Assembly (NCBI GenBank): GCA_037953625.1
Contig: CM075650.1
Span: forward strand, 2,172,501 to 2,236,500
Direction: 5' to 3'
Origin: Crotalaria pallida
Taxonomy: Eukaryota > Streptophyta > Magnoliopsida > Fabales > Fabaceae
DNA length: 64,000 nt
Within the stretch, counting starts at the first letter, position 1, and each line of letters starts with the position of its first letter. The notes below the pieces were generated by a model. That model did no database searches and had not been told where the DNA came from. It worked only from the letters and a program-made list of their open reading frames with translations. A program made the translations under genes and the position numbers. Shown here piece by piece: positions 43,957 through 56,470 of the stretch.

Positions 43957-45223
43957 CTCCCTCCGTCCCATATCTTTGGTCCTTTTGGACCCGGGCACAG
44001 AGATTAAGAAAATGTTGATTTTGATGATTATTGTAAGTTTTATGTGTATTTTGTCAAAAATGCCCTTATTTAATGTATTTTTATTTTATCAATACAGTAC
44101 ACTCTTTACAACACATAACCATTCAATGCAGTGCACGCTTTACTCCAGCAATAATTGAGTGAAGACATGTGACTCCAGCATTATAGCTTCACCCTTACCA
44201 CTGCTACTAAAACTAACCGAATGGAATATGAGGAAACTCTTGATATTTGATTTTCCCACCAAATTTTTTCGTTGCCCACCAATTTTTTGCTTTGCTCTTA
44301 AAATGTCTCATTAACCAAATTGACTTAATTTTAGATTTCCCTCCCAATTTTACTTATAAATAGTACTCAGTAATGCATTTAGACAAAAATGAAATTATGC
44401 TAGATCTAAATATACCTTTAGATGATGGTACTGATTATTTTCTACTAGATTTAAACACTGAACCATTGTTAGAAGAAGATGAGATACATGAAGAAGTAGG
44501 ATTACAATCACTACCTGAAACATATTCTCATCATGGTAATTGTCATTATTTTATTTTTCAAATTTAAATTGTTTGATTTACATTTCCTGTTTTTGATTCT
44601 TGAAAATCTTTTTCTAACGAGTCTTCACCTATCTCTTCAAGTGAGTCTTCAACTATCTCTTCAAAAGATGAATCTTCAACTATTTCTTGAAATGATGAGT
44701 CTTCAAATGAGTCTTCATGCATCTCCTGATATAAATCTTTAACTAATACACTTCCTTTCTTCATTTTGTTAATGGTGTGGCAAGAGATGATACATATAAA
44801 GTATTTTAATGATAGACTTGCTCTGTTCCTTCCTTTGACTGAGTTTTCATGGAATTAGTGGAAATAACTTAATACTCTGCCTTTCTTCCGTAGCATATAA
44901 AAGAATTTGCTAATGAAAGAATTTGGAAGGAGTAGGACTAAGTATTGAAAGTAGCAGATGAAGACTGACTTTTCATTTCTCTATGTATCGAAAGTTGTGA
45001 TGCATTAAATTATAATCAGAAAATATATTTATAATAAAAGTATTTATAATTAATGAATGAAAGAGATGATAAAAGTAAAATTAATGATGAGTGAATGTAA
45101 TGATTGGATGAAAGGTTAAAAATGGAAAAAAAAAATATGTTTATGTATTGGAATTGTAAAAGGACCAAAGATATGGGACAAAAGAAAAAGGCTAAAAGGA
45201 CCAAAGATATGGGAGGGAGGGAG
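43957..45223 (+). mobile_element. Mariner/Stowaway-type element with coding remnant
   Basis: The inverted ends CTCCCTCCGTCCCATATC-TTTGGTCC and the complement on the right are flanked by TA (43955-43956, 45224-45225). At 1267 bp it is longer than a MITE. A short frame at 44373-44567 (LDLNIPLDDG, FLLDLNTEPLLEEDE) resembles the acidic N-terminal region of plant mariner-like transposases, but no DDD catalytic part remains. A Ser/Glu-coding simple repeat (tcttcaactatctcttcaa) is at 44625-44740. Confidence 0.8.
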
Positions 45224-46487
45224 TACTAATTAAGAAGTCATGAAGAAAGGTTCCCCTCTATCTCTCTCTAATCAGAAAAACCAACGCACGTACTCTCGCA
45301 TGTCACAAACACAAGCATATATATTCGAAACACACTCATAACTAACGAGAAAAAAGTCTTAGTAGTAGCAGCAGTCGTGTGTGTGAAGAAGAAAAGAAAA
45401 CAAACACCCAAACTAAACTAAACAGAAACAAAAAACAAAAAACAAAAACCCAGAATCTAGAGTCACTCCTTAACCCATTGTTTCTTCTTCATATTCTTCT
45501 TCTCTTTCCCCTTTTCCCATTAACATATAAACGTCATAAAAAATTAAGAGATCTTGTGTTACAGTGAACAAGCTTCTTCTTTTATGGGTACCCACTAAGT
45601 TTTTCACCATCAATTTCACTTCCCTTTTGTTTTTTTCGATCAATTTTTTCACCATTGGGAATTAGGGTTTTCTCTCTCTCACTCAATTCCCGACTCTGCT
45701 CGTTTCTCTTGCTGCTGGGTTTTTCTAGGGTTTCGATTGGGATCGTAACTCTGCACTTCACATCCTCAATTCGGGAAATTTCGGAACTGATTAGGGTTTT
45801 TATTTTTGAATTGGAGGGGTTTCGTGAAATGGGCATCAGAGTTTGGGATTTTGGATTTGGAATTACGGTGCTGCTTCAGCATTTGTGCTTATCATGATGA
45901 TGATGATGATGGTGTTCAACATTGCTTTCTTTCTCTGAGCATGGAAGAGGATTGTGTATATTAATTCTGTACACAGTGATTTCAGCACTCTTGGAAAAAA
46001 AAAAGACCCAGTTTTTAATCTGATTCAAGTGGTCCATTTTTTGTTTCAGAAGAAACCCATTTGGATTGAACATAACATAATTTGAGTTTAATAGTCAATA
46101 CCTTACTACCATAGAGCTTCTAATACTAAGAATATATACTTAATTGGAGTTGTGTTGAACTTGAATAATTTGCCATTGTACTAGGACATTTTGGTTAGTT
46201 GGATTGAGTGGTTGATTTTGAATTGATTTTCAGTCTCATAAGTTTAAGATAGGAAGCAAAGTAAAACCTTGGTTGTTTCCACTTTCCAGTAATTTGTGAT
46301 CATAGCGAGTGAGAAGCTTATGGAGCAATATTAAAGCTGGAAATGAATGCGGTGACATGGTGCATGGACTTGTGCATAGTTACTGGTTAGTTCCCTTTCT
46401 GGAACGGCGCTACTGGAAAGTAATTGAAGCATTCTCAATTTTGATAGGAGAATACTCTTGGCAATTGGCTTATCTGGATTTTGTGCA
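45224..46487 (+). promoter_or_regulatory. Promoter and 5' UTR region of the Lys-rich protein gene
   Basis: A TATA-like catatatattc at about 45317 is followed by CT- and A-rich leader sequence, consistent with a transcription start near 45350. 45600-45900 looks like transcribed leader (agggtttt words). A leader intron is possible before the start codon, but its ends could not be fixed. Short ORFs here are not conserved as far as I can judge. Confidence 0.45.
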
Positions 46488-49400
46488 ATGTCGCGCTGCT
46501 TTCCATTTCCACCACCGGGATATGAAAAGAAGGCTAGAATAGATGACGAGGATTTACTAAAAAAGGTTGATGTACTTTTCATATATATATTCATCATATA
46601 TTTTTGTTTGACCTATCGAAACTTATTATTATTTCTATATTGTTAAATGTGCATTGACAATGTTAGTTTTTCTAAATGGACCTCTAAAGTGCTTTTTACG
46701 AATATCAGCTGTCATGAATCTGTGGCATGATTCTTCTGAATGATGGATAACTTCAATTCCCTTAGTGTCTGCAGTAAATTGACAGCTACATTTGTAACGG
46801 TCTCTTCGGAAGTATCTCATACATAACGTAGGTAGAAATATGTTGTTCCGTTGGAGTTTGGGGGCAACTGAGGATGATTGGAGGCATGAATAGGGATGTT
46901 TTTGTCCTATTGTGATCAATTGTTGTTATTTTTATGTTTTCTTACATTATTACAAGATCTCTGTTACATTTTTTTTGTGTTATCTCCAAAATATGGATTT
47001 TGGACTGTTGAGTTGCGTAAAGCTGAACATACAAGTTCCACGAAGACAAGTGGAGGAATTCTGTCATCTCTGATGAAGATTCAATGTCAAATAAGCAGAG
47101 GGATTAGCATGATTTTTTACATATTTTAGTCTCTTAGGTTTTGTGGGTTTGATTGTTTTCTTGTGAGGATGTCTTATCCTCTATCTTTGTACTTTTCTAT
47201 TCTTCCTTAAATTTTTTACCCGATCAAACCAAGATCGGTCTGATTCAAACTGAAATTGATAGAGCGTGTAGTTTTCGGAGCAGCGCTATGTGTTGCTATA
47301 AGCGCACTATGCACTACAAGGCACTATGTTTATGTTTATTGTAATCAATATGTTAATTTAAGAAATGGTTGGTGTTATGTACATGCATACTAGTTCTACG
47401 CTATAGCAATACGTTGCTCATAACCATAGAAGTCCTGGTCTTCTGGAAGTAACACTTTGTTAGGCTATTTGTTGGGATTATTGTTTGTGTTATGTTAATT
47501 TTAGAGATGTATGAACTTTGATGTTATTTACTTACGTATTACTTCAACTCTTTTGTAAGAAATTGCATCTAAAATGGCTATTGTGTGTTATGATTTGTTG
47601 TTTGTATTGAAGTGTCTTGCCAATCTTTTTGTCCATTCTTTTGTATCTCTTTGTTTGGTCATTAGTGGTTAAAATTTGCAACTAACTGCTGAATATCTTT
47701 TACGCAGTATGATCATTTAATTGTCTTCAATTTTTTTTTTCTGGATCTTCAAGGACCATGTTGTTTTGGTTCTTTTGTGGATATCATTCCATTCTTATTT
47801 TTTTCCTTTCAGGGGTGGAGTGGGGTTTTGAAGTAATATTGCATGTTTCTTTGTTTTGTTATTATGCTTAAATAAATTATAATAACCATTTTCATCACAC
47901 AACTTGCAGGTAAAGCATAGAGAAAAAAAGCATAAAAAAGGGAAGGATAAAAAAAAGGAGGAGAGCAAGGAAAAGAGAGACAATGAAGGAAAGCATAAGG
48001 AAAAGAAGGACAAAAAGGAAAAACGCGGAGAAAAAAAGAAAGATAAAGACAAGGAGAGGGATAAAGATAAAAGTAAAGTCAATACCACAGATGAGAAAGG
48101 ACTTCCAGGTCAAACTCAGGTTCCCTATGATGGTCAACTACATCAAAAGGAAATCAAGCAAAACGATAAGAAGGGTGTCTCGTTTGAGGATAAACTTACC
48201 AATGGAGAGAAGGCCAGAGAGAATAATCATCATGCTCTGGAGAACAACAAGGACTCTAAGTTCCTTATGGAGTTGGATAGGAGGATAAAGAACAATGATG
48301 GAGGCGTTGGGAGTCAATTGGTTCAAAAGTTTACGATCACAGACCGTAGAAATGATGAGGGGGATGTTAGGTTGTTGGCTATGGCTGATGGTAAGGAAAA
48401 GCTTTTGGATAAGGGTATCGATGCGAGGAAGATTGATGGGAGAGGAACATGGACTCAGGCCCTACCTATTGGAAATACAGCACTTCAGAATCATGCAGGA
48501 AGTTTGCAACCATTGGAGAAGAATTTTGATAGGACTATGTTGGAAGCAACAGTTGAAGGGAAAAAGAAGGTCAAGGAAAAGAAAGACAGCGACGATAAGC
48601 GAGTAGATAAAAAAAGAAAAGATAGAGATAAGGAGAAGAAAGGGCATGGGAAGGACAAAGACAGGGGCAAAAAGAAGAAGAAAAAGGAGGACAAAGACAG
48701 GGATAAAGAGAAGAAAAAGGACAAGAAAGCAAAGGAGCATACTGAACATAAGAACAAAGGGCAGAATAAGTTAAAAGAAAACAATAAAGCTGGTCCGATA
48801 GATTTAAATTCTTTCACTCAGGTTGCAGCCAGGCACAGCCATGAGAATACTTTTGTTGGGGAAATTCTCAAGAAACGGAAGGATATTGAATCAAGTGGAG
48901 TTCTACATGGTGAGTGTTATAATCAATTAATCGTGTTGGCATCACTGCTCAATGATCCCATAAGTTGTAGTTAGATACAAACTGGTATTGTGTGTAGAGT
49001 AATAATTTGGTTACCTAATACCAGCTACTACATCCTGCAAGATAATGATGGATGTCTGATGAAGTCACATACTGATTGTGATGTTTTAATACTTGGTACT
49101 GTTTCTGAGTTTGTATACTCATTATTCTGCTGTTGGCTTACAAGTTATAAATCATTTTTTTTACAGCCAATGACAATGTGCCCAGTAAGTTGCCAAGGCC
49201 GTCTTCCTCTCACATTTCCACTGAAAATGGAAGGATTTTGGAACATTGCCAAATTTCCCTTCCAAATGCTTCAGATAAGTTGGGAGCAGCAGCCACTAAT
49301 GTTAAGGTAGATAACATGGATCGCAAGATAAATGGGGTCATCAAAGCTCTACCACCTGCAGTTTCCTCAAGCAAGACTACCCCTGCTGCTGCTGCCATGC

Positions 49401-49663
49401 CAGCTGATCCAATAGCTGAAGCATCATCAAAACCACCCCATCCAGATTCTAAGTATCTGAGTCAGGTATATTCGGTACCAAAAGCAGAAGAGTGGTCTGG
49501 TTTAGATGACCAAGAGTGGTTGTTCAGCAGCAGTTGTTCACAAGAAAGAAAACCTGCCACAAAATCTTCAGAGGTTGAGGATAATAAACTGCAGGTATGG
49601 GCTGAAGCTGTGTATATAGAGTCAGCAGATGTTATGGCTCTGCCATATGTTGTACCATACTGA
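46488..49663 (+). CDS. Lysine-rich, probably nuclear protein, 3 coding exons, 524 aa
   Basis: Coding exons 46488-46565, 47910-48909 and 49167-49663 have GT-AG introns (1344 and 257 bp) and join to 525 codons including the stop, with no break. The N-terminus MSRCFPFPPPGYEKKAR and the C-terminus QVWAEAVYIESADVMALPYVVP are typical of a conserved plant family often labelled only as Lys-rich or NST1-like; its function is unknown. Two Lys/Glu/Asp-rich tracts (about residues 27-80 and 245-320) predict basic, disordered, nuclear-targeting stretches. A conserved patch KAEEWSGLDDQEWLF lies near residues 450-470. The start is chosen by family similarity of the first exon. Low-complexity shadows on the opposite strand are not genes. 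Confidence 0.88.
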
Positions 49664-50569
49664 CCGATTATCTTGTGGTGGACGATACTTCAAATACTGC
49701 ACAAGAACCCTCCGCTGGCGCTAATCCTACATGGGAGGAACATCAGCAGCATCTGGTGCTAGAAATTGATTCCAAATTACTTATGCATTCTTTTGTTATT
49801 TGCACTCTAGCAACAAGTAATGTTTGACCGGTTTGATTGAGTTGATCATAAGCTGTTTTGGAGGGGCACTTTAGTCTGTGATCTTGAACCGATGGGAAGG
49901 GTAACGTCTGTCACAAGCTTGCATGCTTGGTGCATTGGTGTAGTTTAGTCACATTAGAAATTATTGCATGATCCGGTACCATGGTTCTGATCAATAGCAA
50001 CATGGCACCTAGCAATTATGGACACATGTCATGTTTTGCTATTGGTTGGGACCACTTCATGCATCATAGCAATTATTCATTTGCAGAGTAGATTTCATGA
50101 ACGCAGGCTGTGGAGAATTACATGCTTGTGCAACTTTTATTTTTATTTCATTTTTGTATAGAGTAGCTGAAAATATGAGAGGAACTAGATAAATGGCCTA
50201 GGCAACTCCACCATAATTTTGATTTGTAACATAGAACTCCTTATTCACAAGAATATGTGTATGATAGGGAGGGAGAAAAGTAGAAGCTGGATTATTATTA
50301 TTATTTTTTTCTCAGTATCCTGTAAATTTTATGGGTTATTTTCATCATTTTGCACAAAATCTTGCTTGCTTAAGTCCCATTAAGGGTTTTTTATTGTATG
50401 TTCTAGGACAGACGTTAATGTTAGAAAAACATTATATAAAAGGGATATTAGATTGGGGTTGACTAGGTTCTTAAAAGCATGTCAAAGTTTGGTTTCAGAC
50501 ATGTACCGTTGAATGTCCTTGACCAGTTCTCAGTTTCAAATATTTATCGATTAGTAAATATTAAATATT
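49664..50569 (+). other. 3' UTR and downstream of the Lys-rich gene
   Basis: The first several hundred bases are probably 3' UTR; no single poly(A) signal stands out. No other gene is seen up to the hairpin at 50570. Confidence 0.5.
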
Positions 50570-50611
50570 ATTATATAATCGATAATAATTTTTTATTATC
50601 GATTATATAAT
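50570..50611. repeat. Perfect 19-bp-arm hairpin with two ATCGAT cores
   Basis: The arms 50570-50588 and 50593-50611 are exact inverted copies around a tttt loop. Each arm holds ATCGAT (50578 and 50598, 20 bp apart), and another ATCGAT is at 50546. Confidence 0.9.
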
Positions 50612-50850
50612 ACGAAAAATGATTGAATCTCGTCTCAGATGATTTGGACATGTGTAGAGGATCAGTACAAACTTTGGTTAAGAGGATAGATCAAATGAAT
50701 GATACCTCAGGTGTTAGAGGAAGAGGAAAAAAAAAAAAAAAACCTACAACGAAACAATTAAGAAGGATATAGAAATAAATGTTTTATCAAAAACATGATT
50801 TATTTATGGTAGACCTTTATGACATTGTTTGATATATGTACCTTACCTAG
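50612..50850 (+). pseudogene. Tail of an RTE-like LINE, broken
   Basis: Broken frames read ESRLR*FGHV then VKRIDQMNDTSGVRGRG and PTTKQLRRI. This is the pattern (RLRWFGHV...RGRG...K) found after the RT in plant RTE-type non-LTR elements. Stops and a frameshift are present. Only about 240 bp remains. Confidence 0.5.
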
Positions 50851-50904
50851 TGAGACAAAGGCTTGATTGTTGTTATAGTAATAAATAATAAATATTAGAA
50901 AATA

Positions 50905-51730
50905 GTAAGGTTCAACTGTATTTTTGGTCCTTCAATTTCATCAATTTGGTGAATTTAGTTTCTTTTATTTTAATTTGGCGAATTTAGTTCAATTTTCAAT
51001 TCGTAGCAAATTTCGTCCTTTCATTAAAATCCAAGATAACGATGTTGATGTGGCTAGCGATAGAACATGTGGCAGTATCTAGTTATCCTAAGTGAAACTT
51101 TTTTTTTAATTAATTTAACTAAAAATTGAAATTTAATTTTTAGGCTTAATTGTACTATTGGTATTCGATTTGATCAATTTGCGAGTTTTGTCATCATTCT
51201 ATTAATTTGGCCAAAATCAGGTTGGAGAAAGATTGGATAAGGTTTTAATTATTCTGAAATATTTTTTGAATTTTATTTATTTTTTTATTAAATTAAATTT
51301 CAACGAAGACTTGTGAGAGGTTGACACATGTTCGAACATTAACCATGTTAGCATTGTCAGTGGGTATTTGGACGGAAGGACAAAATTGACATCAAATAGA
51401 AAATTGGGGGACTAAATTGGTCAAATAAATAGAAGGGAGACTAAGTTCACCAAATTTATTAAATTGGGGGGCCAAAAGTGCAATCAAATCTCTTTTTTTT
51501 TATTAAATTATAATTTTTAATTAAATTAATTGAAAAATTTTGCGTAAGACAAACAAGTGCTGACACATGTCCTTGCGTTAGCCACGTCAGTATCGTTACC
51601 TTGCATTTTAACGGAAGAACAAAATTGGTGACAAATTGGAAATTGAATGACTAAATCTGACAAAAAAGAAAGAGGACTAAATTCGTCAAATAGATAAAAT
51701 TGGAAGAACAAAAATGCAATTAAGCCTAAT
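50905..51730. mobile_element. Cluster of related MITEs with (ta)ggcttaattg ends
   Basis: Several inverted copies of one terminal sequence (ggcttaattgta-ttggt...aatttggcgaatttagt) occur at about 50909, 51143, the complement at about 51400-51490, and the complement at about 51650-51726. The clearest single unit is 51143-51726. Flanks are too decayed to prove a target duplication. No coding. Confidence 0.6.
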
Positions 51731-51997
51731 AAATAAAAGTTGGAATAATGAATATTTTAATCTAATTTGGGGGCAAGTTTTATGATTTGAATGAGAGTAA
51801 TATTTTGCTTCATTGTTTTACTATTTCTAATTTTGAATTTCATAAATAAAAATCTGAATGTTTTTTATTTGACTTAATTGTACTTTTAGTTTCCCTATTT
51901 GATTGATTTGGCGAATTTAGTCTTATTTTATATTTTCTTGGCCAATTTAGTCACTCAATTTCCAATTTTTGGTCAATTAAGTCCTTTTGTCGAAATT

Positions 51998-52600
51998 GGC
52001 AAAACTACTTCTTTGATCTCTTGAGTTATTTCTTTGTTCCAAAGCAGTCGCTCAAGTTTTTTTTTTGAAAATGGTCTCTCAAGTTTCCTTCAGTTAGCAA
52101 GGTTGATCCTTCCATCAAATTTTTCGTTGATCTTCAAGCCAGCTTATTCGTCTTCGGTCATCTTCGACGAGATTTCCGATCGATGCCATTTTTTTTGGGT
52201 GTGACTCCCACCCTTCCCCTTCCCCTCTTCTCCTCCACCATGTGGACCTTCTCTTTCTCTTGGTATATTTCATTTCCATGCCATTTTTTCTGTATGAACT
52301 AGGTAAAGAGAAAGAGAGGGAGTGGAGTTTAGTTTTATTGCTTGGTTGTGGCTAAAAATGGAAGATGGCCCGAGAGAAAAAGCTCCACAGTAAGGGAGGA
52401 GGGGTGGGAGCTACGTCGGAAAAAATGGCATTGGTCGAAAATCTTGCCAGAGAACATGACCGGAGACGAAAAGTTTGACGGAAGGACCAACCATACAAAC
52501 GAAAGTAAACTTGATGAGCCACTTTCAAACAAAAAAAAAAACTTGAAGGACCATTTTGGAACAAATAAATAACTTAAGGGATCAAAGAAGCAGTTTTGCC
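51998..52600. mobile_element. MULE-type MITE with about 190-bp inverted termini
   Basis: The ends GGCAAAACTACTTCTTTGATC and the complement of the right end match, and similarity extends about 190 bp, including TCAAGTTTTTTTTTTG and GGTTGATCCTTCC. The 9-bp flanks gtcgaaatt / atccaaatt agree at 7 of 9. 603 bp, inserted next to or within another MITE (51881 onward, gacttaattgtactttt). ORFs within are arms, not genes. Confidence 0.78.
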
Positions 52601-53650
52601 ATCCAAATTCAAACTGTTGTGTCAAACGTCGGAACACGTATCACATGCTCATTGGACATGTTGCATTTTTTACAATTTCTTTATTTCAAAAATAAAATGA
52701 AATTAAAAAATATATAAAAAATAATAAAAAATAAAAAAGAACGAAACAATGAGAGAAAAGGTAAAGAGGGGAGAGAGAACATAGTCACATACCGGCAAAG
52801 GCAATGGAGGCGGCGGAGGAAGTGGCCACTACCACCACCCTTCTCCTTATCACCCTCATCCCTCTCCCCATCCCTCACCTTACTACTACTACTACTACTA
52901 CTACTACAACAACAACACACAATTACAAAAACAATATCCCAAATCTTTTAGAAACCTTAATATCAAACCCAAAATCCAAGAAACGAGGGTGTCCTTGTGC
53001 ATAACCTCCAACGCGTCACGAAGCTAGCGATCAAATAGTTTACATTTCTTGGCCTTGGCTCATTGTCCTTTGGTGGTTCGATGGTGGCTTTCGCTCACCA
53101 GCCACAACAAAACAAAGAGAGAGATGGTGAAGGTCGAGAGATCGAGTGGGAGAAAACAAAAGGGAAAGGATGAAGGCGGCAGTGCTAACCGTTCTCGGTG
53201 ATGCAAAAATGACAGTGATGGTGACTAAGTGATTCGAGGTCACAATTAGAGAGAGGAAGAAGGTAACAGGGGGTGGTGATTGATTGGTGAGGGTAGGTCG
53301 TGAGGTCCAGATCGTGATTTGTTTGCCTTTGGGCAAAGTGGAAATTTTACTCTTAAGAGTTTTATAAATTAAAATACACCAAGAGATAATATTGTTGGCC
53401 CTTGTGGGCAAAAGTTCTCAGGTGATAAAGAAGAGTTCATAAAATATTTAGATACATGAGTAAAGTGGTTCGTACAGTGAAGATGCATGAGGCATAAAAG
53501 TTTTTTTTTTTTTGAAATTATTCTCTTGCACGGTCTGTATGACGTGTTGGAACTACGTTGTATTTTTGGGCTGGCCACGTGAACTAAATTGTCGTGGTTA
53601 CGAGCGTTATTTATTCCACTATACTGGGAGGTGATGATGTTTGAACAATG
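52601..53650. other. Intergenic, microsatellite, no supported gene
   Basis: It holds an A-rich stretch, a (TAC)9 run at 52881-52907 and a 66-codon ORF (52804-53004, MEAAEEVATTTT...). That ORF is mostly the microsatellite and ends SKKRGCPCA. No homology is recognised; the second half (53040-53411) has only a chance minus ORF. Confidence 0.45.
52881..52907. repeat. (TAC)9 microsatellite
   Basis: Nine perfect units followed by aac units. Confidence 0.95.
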
Positions 53651-54147
53651 TTGAATTGTAATTAGTGGTCGAGTCCCCTTAGAAGCACTCCGAAGAACGA
53701 CTTGGTCTCTTCTGGAGAGTTCGATCTGTTTACCGCTCTCACCCTTTTACCTCTCGAGTTGTCCGGGAGGATACTCCTACACCTAATCCGACGAGTCCAG
53801 TCAGGGTTGCACCATTACCTGACCCCGTGCCCAGTGCTAGAGTACCATCCCCATCGGATGAGGAAGAGGAGGATCCTGTCGAGGCAGGGAGCGGAGACGA
53901 GCCAGTCGAGCACTCTACTGGGATGAATGAGAATGCTATGATAAGCACGGGTAGGTCTAACTGGAGGTAGTCCATTGTAAGTATAAAATGGAGGTACGTG
54001 CATAGTATAGATAATGGGGATCCTGAATCTACGAGGACGAACACGGACCAGTGGATTAGAGTGATAGAAGGTCAACTCCACCTCACCCTCGTACACTGCT
54101 ATGTGGTCCTCATAGACCCACACTCCTCGTGTTAAGTGTGGGAGTAG
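53651..54147 (-). mobile_element. Internal remnant with antisense unknown ORF, before the 3' LTR
   Basis: It ends in a polypurine-like GTTAAGTGTGGGAGTAG directly before the TGTAACACCCC LTR at 54148. 53722-53930 is a direct relative of 56690-56905, whereas 53935-54140 is an inverted relative of 56500-56720, so part of the region has been flipped. On the minus strand a 102-codon frame (54123-53815) includes EGEVELTFYHSNPL, RRFRIPIIYT and VPPFYTY. Function unknown. Confidence 0.6.
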
Positions 54148-54410
54148 TGTAACACCCCAAATTTTTTAATCCCTGATTAATGAAAGTTTATTTATAATTA
54201 ATTATTTTTATTTTTAATCCTTGATTAATTATGTGTTTTATGTGTGTGCATTGATGAATGAGAATGCATGAAAAATAATTTCAAAATCATTAATATGTAA
54301 AAATAAGGTTTGTGCATATTAGTCCCTGTTTTAGGACCTAGAAGCAATATTAGAAAGGTTTTGGAGGGAAAGGAAATAAAATAATTATTTTTCAAATTCG
54401 GGCCAAAAGA

Positions 54411-54501
54411 CCCGAGTCTTTCTGAAAAGACTCGAGTATTCTGGACAGAGATGCACGAAGTTAGTGCGTTTGGTGAGTCACCCACTCGAATATTCCACGA
54501 G
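54411..54501. promoter_or_regulatory. Paired CTCGAG-type motifs upstream of LTR TATA
   Basis: Cores are cccgag (54411), ctcgag (54431), ctcgaa (54485) and cacgag (54496), spaced 20, 54 and 11 bp. They lie about 70-160 bp upstream of the TATA box, at the same distance from the LTR start as the ATCGAT pair in the homologous LTR. Confidence 0.78.
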
Positions 54502-55477
54502 TTGACACGAAATCAACCCAGAAACATGTCACAAAGGTCGTGTCAAGCTGCATGGTTGCTTGGCCTTGCTATATAAGCTCTTGGTTGACGAATAAACCAA
54601 CCATTTTTGCCAATTTCGTGTAGAATCTGTGAGTTAGGGTTCATAGCTTTCTCTCTTCGATTCTCTTTCGTTTCTAAGAGTTGATTCGAAAACCATACAC
54701 CATTGTAAAGCTCACATCACGAGCTTTACAAAGATACAAAAATCGTGAGTTGAGGTTGAGTGTGGATCGAGAACAAGGTTGATCTTTTGGTGGTGTAGAA
54801 GCTGCCTCTGTTTCCTGGAGCTTACTTTAGGGCTCGATTTTGGTAAGCTCGAGCAACCATTACATTTCAAACTTGTTTCTTTAGTTAGTACATGTTGCAG
54901 AGAATCTAGAGAAACTAATTTCCCCAATTTTCATTATTGTTTCATGTGTCAACCAATTCGGTTTTGATACTTTGCTGAAAACTGCTCTGTTCAGTGGGGA
55001 GCTAGTGGAATTAAGTGGTAGAGCATCTTTCTCTGCAAATTCTTGGATCAAACATGACCTAGAGGTAAGGGTGAAGCTATACATTCGCTAGAATAAGATT
55101 AATTTGTTGTGATCAATGTGTAGAGTCACCATGAGACTCTATGGGCTTAGTTTGAAAGAGGATCATGGCATGGAGGCCTTTCTGTGTTTCAAATTCAGTT
55201 TAAGCAAGCTCAATATGTTGCATGTGTGCTGCATGAACACTGTTTTCATGAAAAATGTGAGTGGAATTGAATTTGGTATCTTAAGTTGCACAAAATGTGA
55301 TTTTATACATAATTGATGAAGGGCTTTGATTCTCAGTGATTTGATGTAATATCAGTATTGAGACATGTTTAAAATGTGCAAACAAAGTTCTATTGATCAT
55401 TGATTTAAGTTAAAATTGGTTAGAATTGAAAATAGCATGTAAAAACCCAAATTGTAGTGTTTTTACTGTCAGAAAGA

Positions 55478-55748
55478 CTCGAGTATTTCGGAAAAAACTC
55501 GAGTGTTTCCTGATGTAGAATCACCAGATTCCAGTTCAATACCCGAGTATTTGATGAACTACTCGAGTGTTCTGGGTGATGAACAACTCGAGTATTTGAT
55601 GAACCACTCGAGTCTTTTGATTTACATGAAATAAGATTTTTAATAAACCACTCGAGTATTTTATGAACCGCTCGAGTGTTTTGGCCTGTCTGATGCACGT
55701 TTTTAGAAAAATGGATGAAAGACTCGAGTATTTGGTAAAAAACTCGAG
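55478..55748. promoter_or_regulatory. Downstream cluster: five pairs of CTCGAG palindromes
   Basis: Cores start at 55478/55498, 55542/55562, 55587/55607, 55651/55671 and 55723/55743; every pair is exactly 20 bp apart. The usual context is ACTCGAGTATTT or ACTCGAGTGTT. One core (55542) is cccgag. Confidence 0.9.
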
Positions 55749-56470
55749 TATTCTGGGCAGTCTGATGCACATTTTTATGTTGAGAAACACCATTTCTAAT
55801 CTAACCACTTTCATTTAAATTCAATGACACTTCAAAGAAATGATCAATACTGCAATTGATAATTTTGTTATCAATTATATTATGCATAAAGAATGTTATA
55901 TCTCACTGCTATACATTGCATGATGCATATAATGAGATTAATGACTAATCTTTGATGAAAAGATTTATGTGCACTCATGCATGGTGAATGGTGATAAGTT
56001 ATCGTTTGTCATGTTCGTGGAACATGAGGAGGGTACTCTGGGAGTACCAAAGTGATTGCGACTTGCTTGATGACACATTTATGAGTGAGAAATGTGGCCA
56101 GTATTGTGGGATACTGATGATGTAATTATTACGTCTTCGCGACGTGACGTTCACCTGAGGAGTGACGTTATGTATCACATTCCGAGCAAGTTTCGCTATA
56201 CGTTATGAGAACGTATAATTGTGCTCTGGGAGCATATTTGGGTTGTTTGGTTGGACGTCCATAAAGTGATAGTTGAAGAATCTCAAGAATTTGAGATAGC
56301 AAGCATGCATCATGCCACGATAATCAAAGAAATTAATTATAATTGAAAATGGTTTGTTCACATGTTTATGCATATTACTTGATTACTTGGTAAATGCGAA
56401 TGTTTACTTTTGTAATTATTCTTATTTGATAATGTGAACTGTATTGCTTACCCTTATGCCCATGTAGGTG

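Noticed and set aside
47795..48817. Several Ser/Phe/Leu-rich minus-strand ORFs
   Set aside because: They are complements of the Lys/Glu-rich coding exon of the plus-strand gene, with no independent support.
52804..53004. Small gene starting MEAAEEVATTTT
   Set aside because: The frame is dominated by a (TAC)n microsatellite and has no recognised homology or splice context.
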